From Archangium violaceum Cb vi76 (GTDB lineage Bacteria > Myxococcota > Myxococcia > Myxococcales > Myxococcaceae), in NCBI RefSeq assembly GCF_000733295.1, contig NZ_JPMI01000298.1, positions 1 to 64,000 on the forward strand: DNA of 64,000 nucleotides, in the 5' to 3' direction. Shown here in pieces: positions 45,203 through 54,100 of this stretch. The notes beneath the pieces were generated by a model. That model worked only from the letters and a program-made list of their open reading frames with translations. It did no database searches and was not told the origin of the DNA. Both the position numbers and the translations under genes were made by a program. Positions within the stretch are counted from its first letter, which is position 1. The number at the start of each line of letters is the position of its first letter.

Positions 45203-45405
45203 GAGGGAGATCGTGACAGGTCGAACTCCCGCTTGCCTGCTCCTGCCCGCGACGGCTCCCGGACAACGCCCGGCAGTGAACGGGGTAAGTGGGGATTCTC
45301 AGGTCGCGAGACCGCCAGCGTTGGACGCCCCACGGTTGCCTGCCCTGCCAGGGGCGAAGCGCGTCTGGGTTGTGCCCGCGGAGCCCCGCCGTTATCAGGG
45401 GCGGC

Positions 45406-45693
45406 GTGTCGGAGCCAAAGGAAGTCCAGCCCCGGTGGGAAGGGCTGGTGTTCGTCTGCCGCAAGTGCATGAAGCGCGCGGGGGCGGAGGACGTGCGGAG
45501 CACGCTCGAGGAGGAGCTGGGCCGGGGCGTGCGCGTGGTGCGCAGCAGTTGCCTGAAGCTGTGCCCCAAGGGCCGCGTCACCGTGGTGGTGGGCAGCGGC
45601 GAGGGCATGCGCTGCCTGCTCGTCGATCCCGAGGAGGACGCGGACTCGCTCGTCCGCGCCGTCTCCCGTGCGCTCGGCCGTCCGCTGGAGTGA
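45406..45693 (+). CDS. Thioredoxin-like [2Fe-2S] ferredoxin-type protein
   Basis: The 95-residue protein, starting with GTG at 45406, reads GLVFVCRKCMKRAGAED...VRSSCLKLCPKGRVTVVVG. Four cysteines in a Cx2C...Cx3C pattern and the fold order match thioredoxin-like [2Fe-2S] proteins. These carry electrons or serve as small regulatory modules. An in-frame ATG further upstream (45289) adds an unlikely low-complexity stretch. It is convergent with the SnoaL gene, whose stop directly follows. Confidence 0.75.
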   Translation: MSEPKEVQPRWEGLVFVCRKCMKRAGAEDVRSTLEEELGRGVRVVRSSCLKLCPKGRVTVVVGSGEGMRCLLVDPEEDADSLVRAVSRALGRPLE

Positions 45694-46134
45694 CTATGGG
45701 ATCACGCCCGCCTGCCGCAGCAGGGTGGAGAGATCGTAGAAGGCCTGGTAGTGGCAGATGCGGCCGTCGCGGAACTCCCAGCGGTCCACGCCGGTGATGG
45801 ACATGCGCTTGCCGGTCGGCTGGGCGCCGTTGGGCAGCGGGCCCGTCATCGTCCCCGACAGCCGCCAGTGGAACATCACCGACCTGCCATCCGCGGCCAG
45901 GTAGGGCGGATCCATGATGTCGCAGGTCAGGTCCGGGAAGGCGGTGAAGGAGCCCTCCAGCAGCATCATCGCCGTGGCACTGCCCTGGCCGGGCTGTGGC
46001 AGCATGGGATCCGCCCAGGACACGTCCTCGGTGATCAGCGCCTGGAGCGGGTTCGAGGCGGACTCCTTCTTCGTCCATGCAGCGGCGTAGCGGCGCACGA
46101 AGTCATTGATGAATTCCTGGGTGATTGTGGCCAT
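45694..46134 (-). CDS. SnoaL/NTF2-like protein
   Basis: The 146-residue protein (ITQEFINDFVRRYAAAWTK..., MFHWRLSGT..., VDRWEFRDGRICHYQAFYDLSTLLRQAGV) has the cone-shaped NTF2-like pattern of SnoaL-type polyketide cyclases and related enzymes. Small polar pocket residues are present but no specific reaction can be assigned. It is complete and of normal family length. Confidence 0.85.
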   Translation of the reverse strand: MATITQEFINDFVRRYAAAWTKKESASNPLQALITEDVSWADPMLPQPGQGSATAMMLLEGSFTAFPDLTCDIMDPPYLAADGRSVMFHWRLSGTMTGPLPNGAQPTGKRMSITGVDRWEFRDGRICHYQAFYDLSTLLRQAGVIP

Positions 46135-46371
46135 GCGAGACGGCTCCCCGGCTGTTAGATGGAGGTCCGGAGCCTGTCAGTTCGCTGTTCAACCTGCCAA
46201 GGACGCGGCGGGTACAGTGGTGCCCCCGCTCCGGGAAGGATGTGGCACAACGCCACGGTCCCGGAACGCCACATTCCAGGGGGGTGCCCAGGGTTGTGGC
46301 GGGACGCTACAGTTCGAGTCTGGCTGCATTCGTGGAACCCTTCGTGGAACCGCAAGAGAAGGAGCGTTGGC

Positions 46372-46863
46372 ATGTCCGTCGCAGTGGGATCCCCCGACAT
46401 GATCAATCGGGTGGAGACGTTGAAGAGGGACCACGGCCGGCTGCGCGTGCTCCTCGGCGCATGCGACGGAGCGAGCCCGGTGGAGCTGCCGGGTCTGATG
46501 CGGCAACTCCATGATGTCTTCATTCCCCACCAGCGGGCGAAGGAGCAGCTCTACGACGTGGTGGTGGCGGCCTGCCAGGAGTCGAAGGACGCGACCTCGC
46601 TCACGCTGCTCAACATCTTCCGCACCAACCTGACGGTGATGTCCAACGCGGTGCTCGGCTTCTTCTCGCACGTGGACTCGGATCCGGAGCGGCTCCGCCA
46701 GCGCTTCCGGACGGTGTCCGCCGCGCTGCGCTCCCTGATGGACACCGAGGAGAAGTCCGTCTTCCCCCTGTGCCTGCGCCAGCAGACGCGCATGAAGCAG
46801 CCCGCCCAGGCGCTGCGTATCCAGACCCTCTCCTCGCCGTCGTGGCAGGCAGGTGGCCGATGA
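46372..46863 (+). CDS. Hemerythrin/HHE-like protein
   Basis: The 163-residue, all-helical protein has LKRDHGRLRVLLGACD, QLHDVFIPHQRAKEQLYDVV and MDTEEKSVFPLC, giving the His/Glu pattern of HHE cation-binding helices. Members bind non-haem di-iron and sense O2 or NO, but some lack the full ligand set; the last His-rich helix is weak here. AGAAGGAG precedes the ATG at 46372. Its stop overlaps the start of the GAF gene (ATGA). Confidence 0.65.
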   Translation: MSVAVGSPDMINRVETLKRDHGRLRVLLGACDGASPVELPGLMRQLHDVFIPHQRAKEQLYDVVVAACQESKDATSLTLLNIFRTNLTVMSNAVLGFFSHVDSDPERLRQRFRTVSAALRSLMDTEEKSVFPLCLRQQTRMKQPAQALRIQTLSSPSWQAGGR

Positions 46864-47546
46864 GCTTCGTGCCGCCCAAGGACATGTCGGTGCTCGACGA
46901 CACCGAGCGGATGTCCTCCTTCGACGCCCCGCTGCTCGAGTCCTCGCCGGATCCGGAGCTCCAGGCGCTCGTGACCGAGGCCACCGCGTTGACGGGCTTC
47001 CCCATCGGGCTGGTGAGCCTGGTGGTGCGGAAGATCCAGTTCTTCCGGGCACAGGTGGGGCTGCCGCCGGACCTCTCCGCGACGCTCGCCACCGATCGCT
47101 GCACGTCCTTCTGCCAGTTCGTGGTGGCCCGGGGTGGGCCCCTGGAGATCGAGGACACCTCGCGCGAGCCCGGCCTGCCCAGGGATCTGGTGGAGCGCTA
47201 CGGCATCCGGGCCTACGTGGGCTTCCCGTTGAAGGTGCGGGGGCAGACGGTGGGCTCCTTCTGCGTCATCGGCGCGCAGCCCGCGCGGCTGACGGCCGAG
47301 GTGCTGACGAAGCTGGAGCAACTGGCCGGGCGCGCCAGCGCTCGTCTGGAGGCGCTGGCAGGCCAGACGCCGGCCCCGGCGTCCTCCTCCGAGGCCGAGG
47401 AGAAGGCCCGGAACGCGTGGCTGGCCGTCGCCGAGGCCCAGCCGTTGCTGAGCCTCAGTGAGCGTTTCGCCGATGGGCAGATGTCGTTCGAGGAGTTCCA
47501 GCGGGGCCTCGGAGCCCTGGCGGGGCTCACGGACTCGTCCGACTGA
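46860..47546 (+). CDS. GAF-domain protein
   Basis: The 228-residue protein contains one GAF domain (residues ~25-165): LVTEATALTGFPIGLVSLVVRKIQFFRAQVGLP, CTSFCQFVVARGGPLEIEDTS, YVGFPLKVRGQTVGSFCVIGAQP. This CxxFC-type GAF resembles those seen in phytochrome-like sensory proteins. There is no output domain; the C-terminal 50 residues are helical and acidic. Coupled to the hemerythrin-like gene by a 4-nt overlap, it may relay its signal (inference). Confidence 0.83.
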   Translation: MSFVPPKDMSVLDDTERMSSFDAPLLESSPDPELQALVTEATALTGFPIGLVSLVVRKIQFFRAQVGLPPDLSATLATDRCTSFCQFVVARGGPLEIEDTSREPGLPRDLVERYGIRAYVGFPLKVRGQTVGSFCVIGAQPARLTAEVLTKLEQLAGRASARLEALAGQTPAPASSSEAEEKARNAWLAVAEAQPLLSLSERFADGQMSFEEFQRGLGALAGLTDSSD

Positions 47547-47597
47547 CCCTCGTCCGGGCCGCCCGCGCTATGCTCCGGGCGGAGACCGAGGGGGCGC

Positions 47598-49580
47598 ATG
47601 AATCTTCCAAGAGAGCTGGTCGAGGCGGTGCGCAGACACCAGGTGGTTCCCTTCGTGGGCGCCGGTGTGAGCATGGGGGTGAAGCGGGGGCTGTTTCCCT
47701 CGTGGAAGCAGCTTCTGGAGGGGCTCGCGGAGCGGCTGGAGCAGGAGGCGCTTCCGGAGCCGGTGGTCGCCGAGGTGCGCAAGTGCATCGCCGGGGGCGA
47801 CTTCCTCACGGCGGCGGAGCTGGGCTTCAAGGAGATGGGGGCCTTCCGCTTCAACCGCTTCCTGCGCGAGCGGCTGCGCGTGCACCGGCCGGCCGACGCG
47901 GAGCTCTCCGTGGTGCGGGCGCTCTGGGGCCTGCGGCCCGAGGTGATGCTCACCACCAACTACGATGACGTCCTGCTGTGGGGCCAGGAGGGCGCGGAGC
48001 CCATCTCCAATGATCAGGACGACGAGCTGCACCTGATGGACGCGGAGGCCTCGCCGGACGCGCCGCGGCTCTGGTACCTGCACGGCACCATCCACCGGCT
48101 CTCGACGCTCATCCTCGGTGGGGCCGACTACGCGCGGCTCTACGGGGATGGGACCCAGCAGCATGGCCGCTACTCGCACTACACGAACGCGCTGGTCCGG
48201 CTGCGCGAGTGGATCCGCGCCAGACCCTTCCTCTACGTGGGCTTCAGCTTCAGTGATCCCTACGTGCTCAAGCAGATAGAGCACGTGCTGGGCATCACGA
48301 AGGGACGGCACGTGCCGAGCTTCGCGCTGATGAAGAAGGGGAGCATCGAGCGCGGCGCGCTGTGGCCCCGCTACAACATCCAGCTCATCGAGTACGAGGA
48401 TCACGGTCCGCCGCTGGCGGCCTGCCTGAACGCGCTGTCACGGGCGGCGTTCGGGACGGGCATACCCGCGCCCGCGCCCATCCACAGGGGGCCCGCGATG
48501 GGGCCCGCGGCCGCATCGGACGCCTCCGTGCTCGAGCTCCTCACGTTCCGGTCCGGAGAGCCTCGAGCTTCTCCCTCACAACCGGCGCCCGCGGCCCCGC
48601 CGCAGCCCGCTCCCGTTCCACTGGAGTCGGCTCCCATCCCGTTGGATCCGCCACACGTTCCGCGGGAGGCGCTGGAGCATGTGTACGCGCACATCCTCCG
48701 GCACCGGCACCGGCTGGTGCTGTTCGCGCCCGAGGACGGCGGAGAGGAGGCGATCGCGCGCCGCGTGGCGCGGCAGTACGGGGAGCGGGTCTCCTGGCTG
48801 GAGCCGCCGAACGTGCCGGACTGCACGGAAGCCGACTACTGCCGCGCCCTCGCGGGAGACAATCGCGTCACGAGCTTCGACGCCCTGGTGGAGCACCTGC
48901 GCCAGCGGGCCGAGGGACTCGGACGTGAGCACCTGTTCGTCCTGCGCTACGAGTGGGGGCCGTTGGGACACCTGGACACGCTCGGCAAGCACCTGCGGCG
49001 GTGGATGGAGGCGCCGTCGAAGGTGGAGTTGCACCTGCTGGTGGTGGGAGGAGGCGCGCGGGGCGGGTGGCTGCTGCACAACGTGTCGAAGTCCTCCGTG
49101 TTCTCGGACGCGGTGAAGCGCGAGGTGCCCGACTTCACGGTGGACGAGGTGTGGCAGTTGCTCGACGCGGCGGACCTGGATGGGGAGCGGTGGGCCCGGG
49201 ATGTCCACGAGGCCACGGGCGGTCATCCGGGCCTGCTCGAGGAGCTCCTGGCCGGGGCGGGGGCGCTCGACCGGAAGTCGGTGACGGAGAGACTGGCGCG
49301 CAGCCCGTGGGTGCGAGGCGCGCTCCAGGAGCGGCTGCGTGAGGACGAACGCAACGGCGCCTCGGGGACGCGGAGCTGCCGTTTCGTGCTGGAGGAGTTG
49401 CTCGCGGGCCGGCCCGTGAACGCGCTCGAACCGCTGGACTACCACCTCGAGCAACCGGAGGTGCGGCTGTACTTCTCCGGGCTGGTGCGCGGTGACGAGG
49501 AAGGGAGGACCGTGCTGCGGTGCCGGGCGGTGGAGCTCGCCGCGAGGGACGAGCTGGCGCGCAAGGACGGGCGGTCGTGA
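47598..49580 (+). CDS. SIR2-domain protein with degenerate NTPase-like C-terminus, possible defence gene
   Basis: The 660-residue protein begins with a SIR2_2 domain: VVPFVGAGVS (19-25), LTTNYDDVL with Asn121, YLHGTIH with His162, and YVGFSFSDPYVLKQIEHVL. These residues match NAD-degrading SIR2 effectors of Thoeris, DSR and Avs-like systems. A Pro-rich linker (~320-355) leads to a region like STAND NTPases, with RLVLFAPEDGGEEAIARRVA where a P-loop would be (no GKS/T), then HLFVLRYEWG and TGGHPGLLEELL. So the sensor NTPase fold seems kept but ATP binding is doubtful. It lies 51 nt after the GAF gene. Confidence 0.72.
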   Translation: MNLPRELVEAVRRHQVVPFVGAGVSMGVKRGLFPSWKQLLEGLAERLEQEALPEPVVAEVRKCIAGGDFLTAAELGFKEMGAFRFNRFLRERLRVHRPADAELSVVRALWGLRPEVMLTTNYDDVLLWGQEGAEPISNDQDDELHLMDAEASPDAPRLWYLHGTIHRLSTLILGGADYARLYGDGTQQHGRYSHYTNALVRLREWIRARPFLYVGFSFSDPYVLKQIEHVLGITKGRHVPSFALMKKGSIERGALWPRYNIQLIEYEDHGPPLAACLNALSRAAFGTGIPAPAPIHRGPAMGPAAASDASVLELLTFRSGEPRASPSQPAPAAPPQPAPVPLESAPIPLDPPHVPREALEHVYAHILRHRHRLVLFAPEDGGEEAIARRVARQYGERVSWLEPPNVPDCTEADYCRALAGDNRVTSFDALVEHLRQRAEGLGREHLFVLRYEWGPLGHLDTLGKHLRRWMEAPSKVELHLLVVGGGARGGWLLHNVSKSSVFSDAVKREVPDFTVDEVWQLLDAADLDGERWARDVHEATGGHPGLLEELLAGAGALDRKSVTERLARSPWVRGALQERLREDERNGASGTRSCRFVLEELLAGRPVNALEPLDYHLEQPEVRLYFSGLVRGDEEGRTVLRCRAVELAARDELARKDGRS

Positions 49581-49585
49581 AGAGA

Positions 49586-49614
49586 GGGCCGGTGCTTCAG
49601 GGAGACACCGGCCC
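49586..49614 (+). terminator. Hairpin after the SIR2 gene
   Basis: GGGCCGGTG and CACCGGCCC form a perfect 9-bp stem six bases after the stop. No T-run follows, so it is a plausible but unproven terminator. Confidence 0.5.
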
Positions 49615-49663
49615 CGCGCGTCTCAGGACGAGGATGCTCGCCCTCCAGGGGAGACCCCCTGGG

Positions 49664-50026
49664 CTACCTGGGCCCGTAGCGCGTCTTGAGCTCGGCCATG
49701 GACAGACCGCTCCAGCGGGAGAGCAGCTCCACGACGTCCCGGGCTTGCAGGAAGTAGAGCGTGTCTCCGGAGAACACGGAGAGGAAGACGCCGCCGCAGT
49801 GGGGCAGTCTGGCGCCGCTCGACTCGAGGTAGTCCACGAGCCGGGGCAGGGTGTGGTCGAGCAGGAAGGAGCGGACGTTCTCGGCGGGCAGCACGAGCTC
49901 GTAGCTGGTGGCGCCGGAGAGCTCGTCTCCAGCCTCGGCGCGGATGCGGGCGATGGCCTGGTTGGCCTCCAGGGCGGGGGCGCGGTCGAAGGCGAGGCGG
50001 AGCAATTCGTCGGCGGCGGCGTCCAT
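49664..50026 (-). CDS. Hypothetical protein
   Basis: The 120-residue protein (MDAAADELLRLAFDRAPALEAN..., SYELVLPAENVRSFLLDH..., VFLSVFSGDTLYFLQARDVVELL) has natural composition and strong G/C-ending codons, so it is a likely gene. No family, signal or membrane segment is recognised. It is convergent with the SIR2 gene and divergent from pcm. Confidence 0.6.
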   Translation of the reverse strand: MDAAADELLRLAFDRAPALEANQAIARIRAEAGDELSGATSYELVLPAENVRSFLLDHTLPRLVDYLESSGARLPHCGGVFLSVFSGDTLYFLQARDVVELLSRWSGLSMAELKTRYGPR

Positions 50027-50191
50027 GCGTGGGCTCTCCTGCCCGGATTCCCACCATGGCCCTCCGGGAAGTGCAAGGGGAAGCCTCGGCGAGTGTCGTC
50101 GGGAAGGGGTGGACGCGGTGGCTGGCCGTTCCTTCCACGGGGGAGCGGGGCAGGGCCTGCGGTGGCGGCCTCGCGTGGTTAGGCTCGTCCC

Positions 50192-50833
50192 ATGGGTGAC
50201 GTGGAACTCGCGGAGGCACTCCGGCGGCAGGGCATCTCCGACACGCGGGTGCTCGAGGTGATTGGGGAATTGGACCGGGCGGCGTTCGTCCCGGAGTCGA
50301 TGCGGGACGTGGCTGGACAGGACTTGCCACTGCCCATCGGCCATGGGCAGACGATCAGCCAGCCGTTCATCGTGGCCTTCATGACGCAGGCGCTCAACCT
50401 CCAGCCCGGTGAGCGGGTGTTGGAGATTGGAACGGGCTCGGGCTACCAGACGGCCGTGCTCGCGCGGCTGGGGGCCGAGGTGTACACGATGGAGAGCCTC
50501 CCGGAGCTGGCCGGTCCGGCCCGGGAGCGGCTGGAGCGGATGGGCTTCAATGGCATTCATTTCCGGGTAGGTGATGGCTCGGCCGGCTGGCCGGAGGACG
50601 CGCCGTTCGACGCCATCCTGGGCACGGCGGCCCCGGAGCGGTTGCCCCCAGCGCTCTACCAGCAACTGCGGCCAGGCGGCCGGCTGGTGTTGCCGGTGGG
50701 TCCGAGGCACGGCTCCCAGGAGCTGATCCGGGTCACCCGGCCGTCACGAGGGGAGGCTCCCCAGGTGGAGAAGCTGCTGGGCGTGCGCTTCGTGCCGATG
50801 ACGAGTTCGCCGCCGCCCGGGTTCGTGCACTGA
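50192..50833 (+). CDS. pcm: Protein-L-isoaspartate O-methyltransferase
   Basis: The 213-residue protein has the family motifs RAAFVPESMRDVAGQDLPLPIGHGQTISQPFIVAFMTQ, the SAM motif VLEIGTGSGYQTAVLARLGAEVYTME, and GDGSAGWPEDAPFDAILGTAAP with LRPGGRLVLPVG. It methylates abnormal isoaspartyl residues for repair. Complete and of normal length. A terminator lies downstream. Confidence 0.93.
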   Translation: MGDVELAEALRRQGISDTRVLEVIGELDRAAFVPESMRDVAGQDLPLPIGHGQTISQPFIVAFMTQALNLQPGERVLEIGTGSGYQTAVLARLGAEVYTMESLPELAGPARERLERMGFNGIHFRVGDGSAGWPEDAPFDAILGTAAPERLPPALYQQLRPGGRLVLPVGPRHGSQELIRVTRPSRGEAPQVEKLLGVRFVPMTSSPPPGFVH

Positions 50834-50905
50834 GGCGGTCTCCGCCTCGGGAACCGGGCTCCTTGATTCCTGTCAGTCAGTTGCTGCGGCAAGCATTGTA
50901 GGTGG

Positions 50906-50943
50906 AACCCCGCGCGTGGGACGTCGCGGGGTTTGTTGTTTTT
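50906..50943 (+). terminator. Rho-independent terminator after pcm
   Basis: AACCCCGCG (50906-50914) pairs with CGCGGGGTT (50925-50933), followed by the T-rich TGTTGTTTTT. Confidence 0.85.
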
Positions 50944-51195
50944 GCCATCCGGAATGGCTTTGTCGCTTCTGCTTTCTCAAACTCCAAAAACGTTGCATGC
51001 CAAATCGAATTACATTTGTTGACGGCTTGTCCGTCGTTGAACTCGTGTGGTAAATGTGAAGTTCCGGCAGTGCGTCTTGGGATTCGGGACACTGCGGCTT
51101 CCAGGGGGCACGCGCGCGAGCGCAGCAATCGCCGGGTTTTCACCCGAGTGAGCCGTGCCCCACACTGGCTTGCTCGTCTCAAGGAGTATCAATAC
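50944..51195 (+). promoter_or_regulatory. AT-richer leader of the large subtilase gene
   Basis: The stretch from ~50940 to 51060 is clearly AT-richer than its surroundings and should contain the subtilase promoter. The best pair I see is TTGTCC (51027-51032) with TAAATG (51051-51056), 18 bp apart, which is weak. A good ribosome binding site AAGGAG lies at 51181-51186. Confidence 0.35.
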
Positions 51196-54100
51196 ATGAA
51201 GGACACGGCGTACCGGCCTGCCGGTAAGCGCGTACGGGCTTTGTCCACGCGCGCACTCGGAGTGGCTTGGCTCGCGACGACGCTGGCGTGCGGAGGCTCC
51301 GCGAAGGAGCCCAGCACTCAGCAGTCCGCGGGCTTTCGTTTTGACCCCTCACTCCACAAGGTGCAGATCAGCGCGGAGAAGGCCGCCGCGCTGGAGGCGC
51401 AGGGAGCCTCGGTCCTCGCGGACTATGGTTCCTACAAGCTGTTGCAGGTGGATGACGCCACGCTCAAGCGGCTGCCCGCGCTCAAGGACGCGGAGCTGCG
51501 CGACGAGTACAATCACATCCTGCTCAACTCGGGTGTGATCGACACCATGTCCGAGCATGGGCAGTCGCTGCGCGGCATGAGCAAGACGGCCGTTGGCAAG
51601 CGCTTCCACATCGTGCAGTTCGCCGGCCCCGTGCAGCCCGAGTGGTACAAGGCCCTGGAGGCCACTGGCGTCAAGGTGGTGACGTACATCCCCAACAACG
51701 CCTACCTCGTCTACGGCAACCCCGCCGCGATGAACTCGCTGGCGAAGCACACCGACACGGCTTCCATCATCCAGTGGGATGGCGAGTACCTGGCGGACTT
51801 CAAGCTGCATCCGTCCGTCAACAAGATCGCCACGGGCGCCTACTCCATCCAGCTCGTCAAGGACGAGGGGACGAACGAGGAGACGCTGGCGCTCATCCGC
51901 AAGCTGCAGTCGCACGAGGCCCTCGTCCGTAAGTCGATGGACTACGTGAACGTGGTGGCCTTCGTGGACCGCCAGGCGATCGATCAGCTGGTGCAGCGCC
52001 CGGACGTGCTGTCCATCCAGTCGCGCATCGAGCCCAAGAAGTTCGACGAGCGTCAGAACATGATCCTCGCCGGGCAGATCTCCGGCACTACGCCCACGGG
52101 GCCGGGCTATCTGGCCTGGCTGGCGGCCAAGGGCTTCACCCAGGAGCAGTTCACCACGTCCGGCTTCGGCGTGGACGTGAGCGACAGCGGCCTGGACAAC
52201 GCCACGCCGACGCCCAACCACTTCGGTCTGTACGTCAACGGCGATGTCGCCAACGCCAGCCGCGTGGTCTACGCCCGTCTCGAGGGTACGCCGAACGCCG
52301 GCAGCACCAACCAGGGCTGTGACGGCCACGGCACGCTGAACTCCCACATCGTCGGCGGCTACGTGGGCCTGACCGGCGCCCCTCACGAGGACACGTCCGG
52401 CTACAAGTACGGCCTGGGCGTGGCGCCCTTCGTGAAGCTGGGCTCCTCGGTGCTGTTCGATCCGGGCCGGTTCACGAGTCCCGACTACTCGGACCTGCAG
52501 GCGCGCGCGTACCGTGACGGCATGCGCATCAGCACCAACAGCTGGGGCTCCAGCTCCAGCGCGTACACCATTGACTCGCAGGAGTACGACGCCCTCGTCC
52601 GCGACGCGCAGCCGGATGGCTCCGCGGTGCCCAACCCGGGCAACCAGCAGATGATCATCGCCTTCGCGGCGGGTAACGACGGCCCGGCGGTGAACTCGGT
52701 GGGCAGCCCGGGCACGGGCAAGAACGTCATCACCGTGGGTGCCTCGGAGAACGTGCATCCCTTCGGTGGCGCGGATGCCTGCAACACCGCCGACAACGAG
52801 GCGAACAGCCTCCTGGACGTGGCGTCCTTCTCCGGCCGTGGTCCCACGGATGACGGCCGCAAGAAGCCGGACATCATGGCGCCGGGAACGCACGTCTCGG
52901 GCGGTATGGCCCAGACGGATGGGCAGCGGGCCAACCCGCCGGCCCTCCCCAATGGCCAGGCGCTCTCCTGCTTCGACGCCTCCGGCGTGTGCGCGGGCTT
53001 CAACAACGACTTCCACCCGCCGGGCCAGCAGTGGACCTCGGCATCCTCCGGTACCAGCCACTCCACCCCCGCGGTGGCCGGCGGCGCGGCCCTCCTCTAC
53101 CAGTACTTCATCAATCAGGGCATGGCCCCGCCGAGCCCGGCGATGGCGAAGGCCTACCTGATGAACTCCACCCGTTACATGTCGGGCACGGGGGCCAACG
53201 ACTCGCTCTACTCCAACAACCAGGGTACCGGTTTGATGGACCTGGGCATGGCCTTCGACGGCCTGCCCCGCATGCTGGATGACCAGAACCCGGACAGCCT
53301 CTTCACCGCCACCGGCCAGACGCGCACCTTCTCCGGTGCCATCTCGGACTCGACGAAGCCCTTCCGCGTGACGCTGGCGTGGACGGACGCCCCGGGCTCC
53401 ACCACCGGTAGCGCCTGGAAGAACAACCTGGATCTCACCGTGACGGTGGGTGAGAACACGTACAAGGGCAACGTCTTCACGGGTGCCAACTCCGTGACCG
53501 GCGGCACCGCGGACGGCGCCAACAACGTGGAGAGCGTCTTCCTGCCGGCCGGCACCGAGGGCTCGTACACCGTGACGGTGACGGCCACCAACATCAACTC
53601 GGACGGCGTGCCCAACAACGGCACGTCGCTGGATCAGGACTTCGCGCTCGTCGCGTACAACTCCTGCAACCTGGCGCCCGCGACGCCCGAGAGCGTGACG
53701 GCCGCGGTGGCGGGTGACAACGCCATCGACGTGAGCTGGACCGACAACGACGCGACCTCGTACAACATCTACCGGTCCATCACCCCGGGCGGGCCGTACA
53801 CCCGCGTGGGCACCGCGACGACGTCGCCGTACCATGACGTCGGCGTGTCCGGTGGCACGACGTACTACTACGTGGTGCGCGGCGTGAAGTGCGCCGAGTC
53901 GCCGCGGTCCACCGAGGTCTCCGCGACGGCCACGGGCGTGTGCACGCTGCCGCCCACCTTCGCCGGCCTCACCTCCGCCAGCAACGGCGCCGCCAGCACC
54001 TGCGCCAACACCCTGAGCTGGTCCGCCGCCACGCCCGTGTGCGCTGGCACCGTCAGCTACTCGGTGTACCGGAGCACCACCCAGGGCTTCGCTCCCTCGG

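Noticed and set aside
46225-46330. A sigma-54 promoter before the hemerythrin-like gene (TGGCAC...)
   Set aside because: The spacing and the GC element needed at -12 do not fit; GTGGC-ACAAC-GCCAC is only a short inverted repeat.
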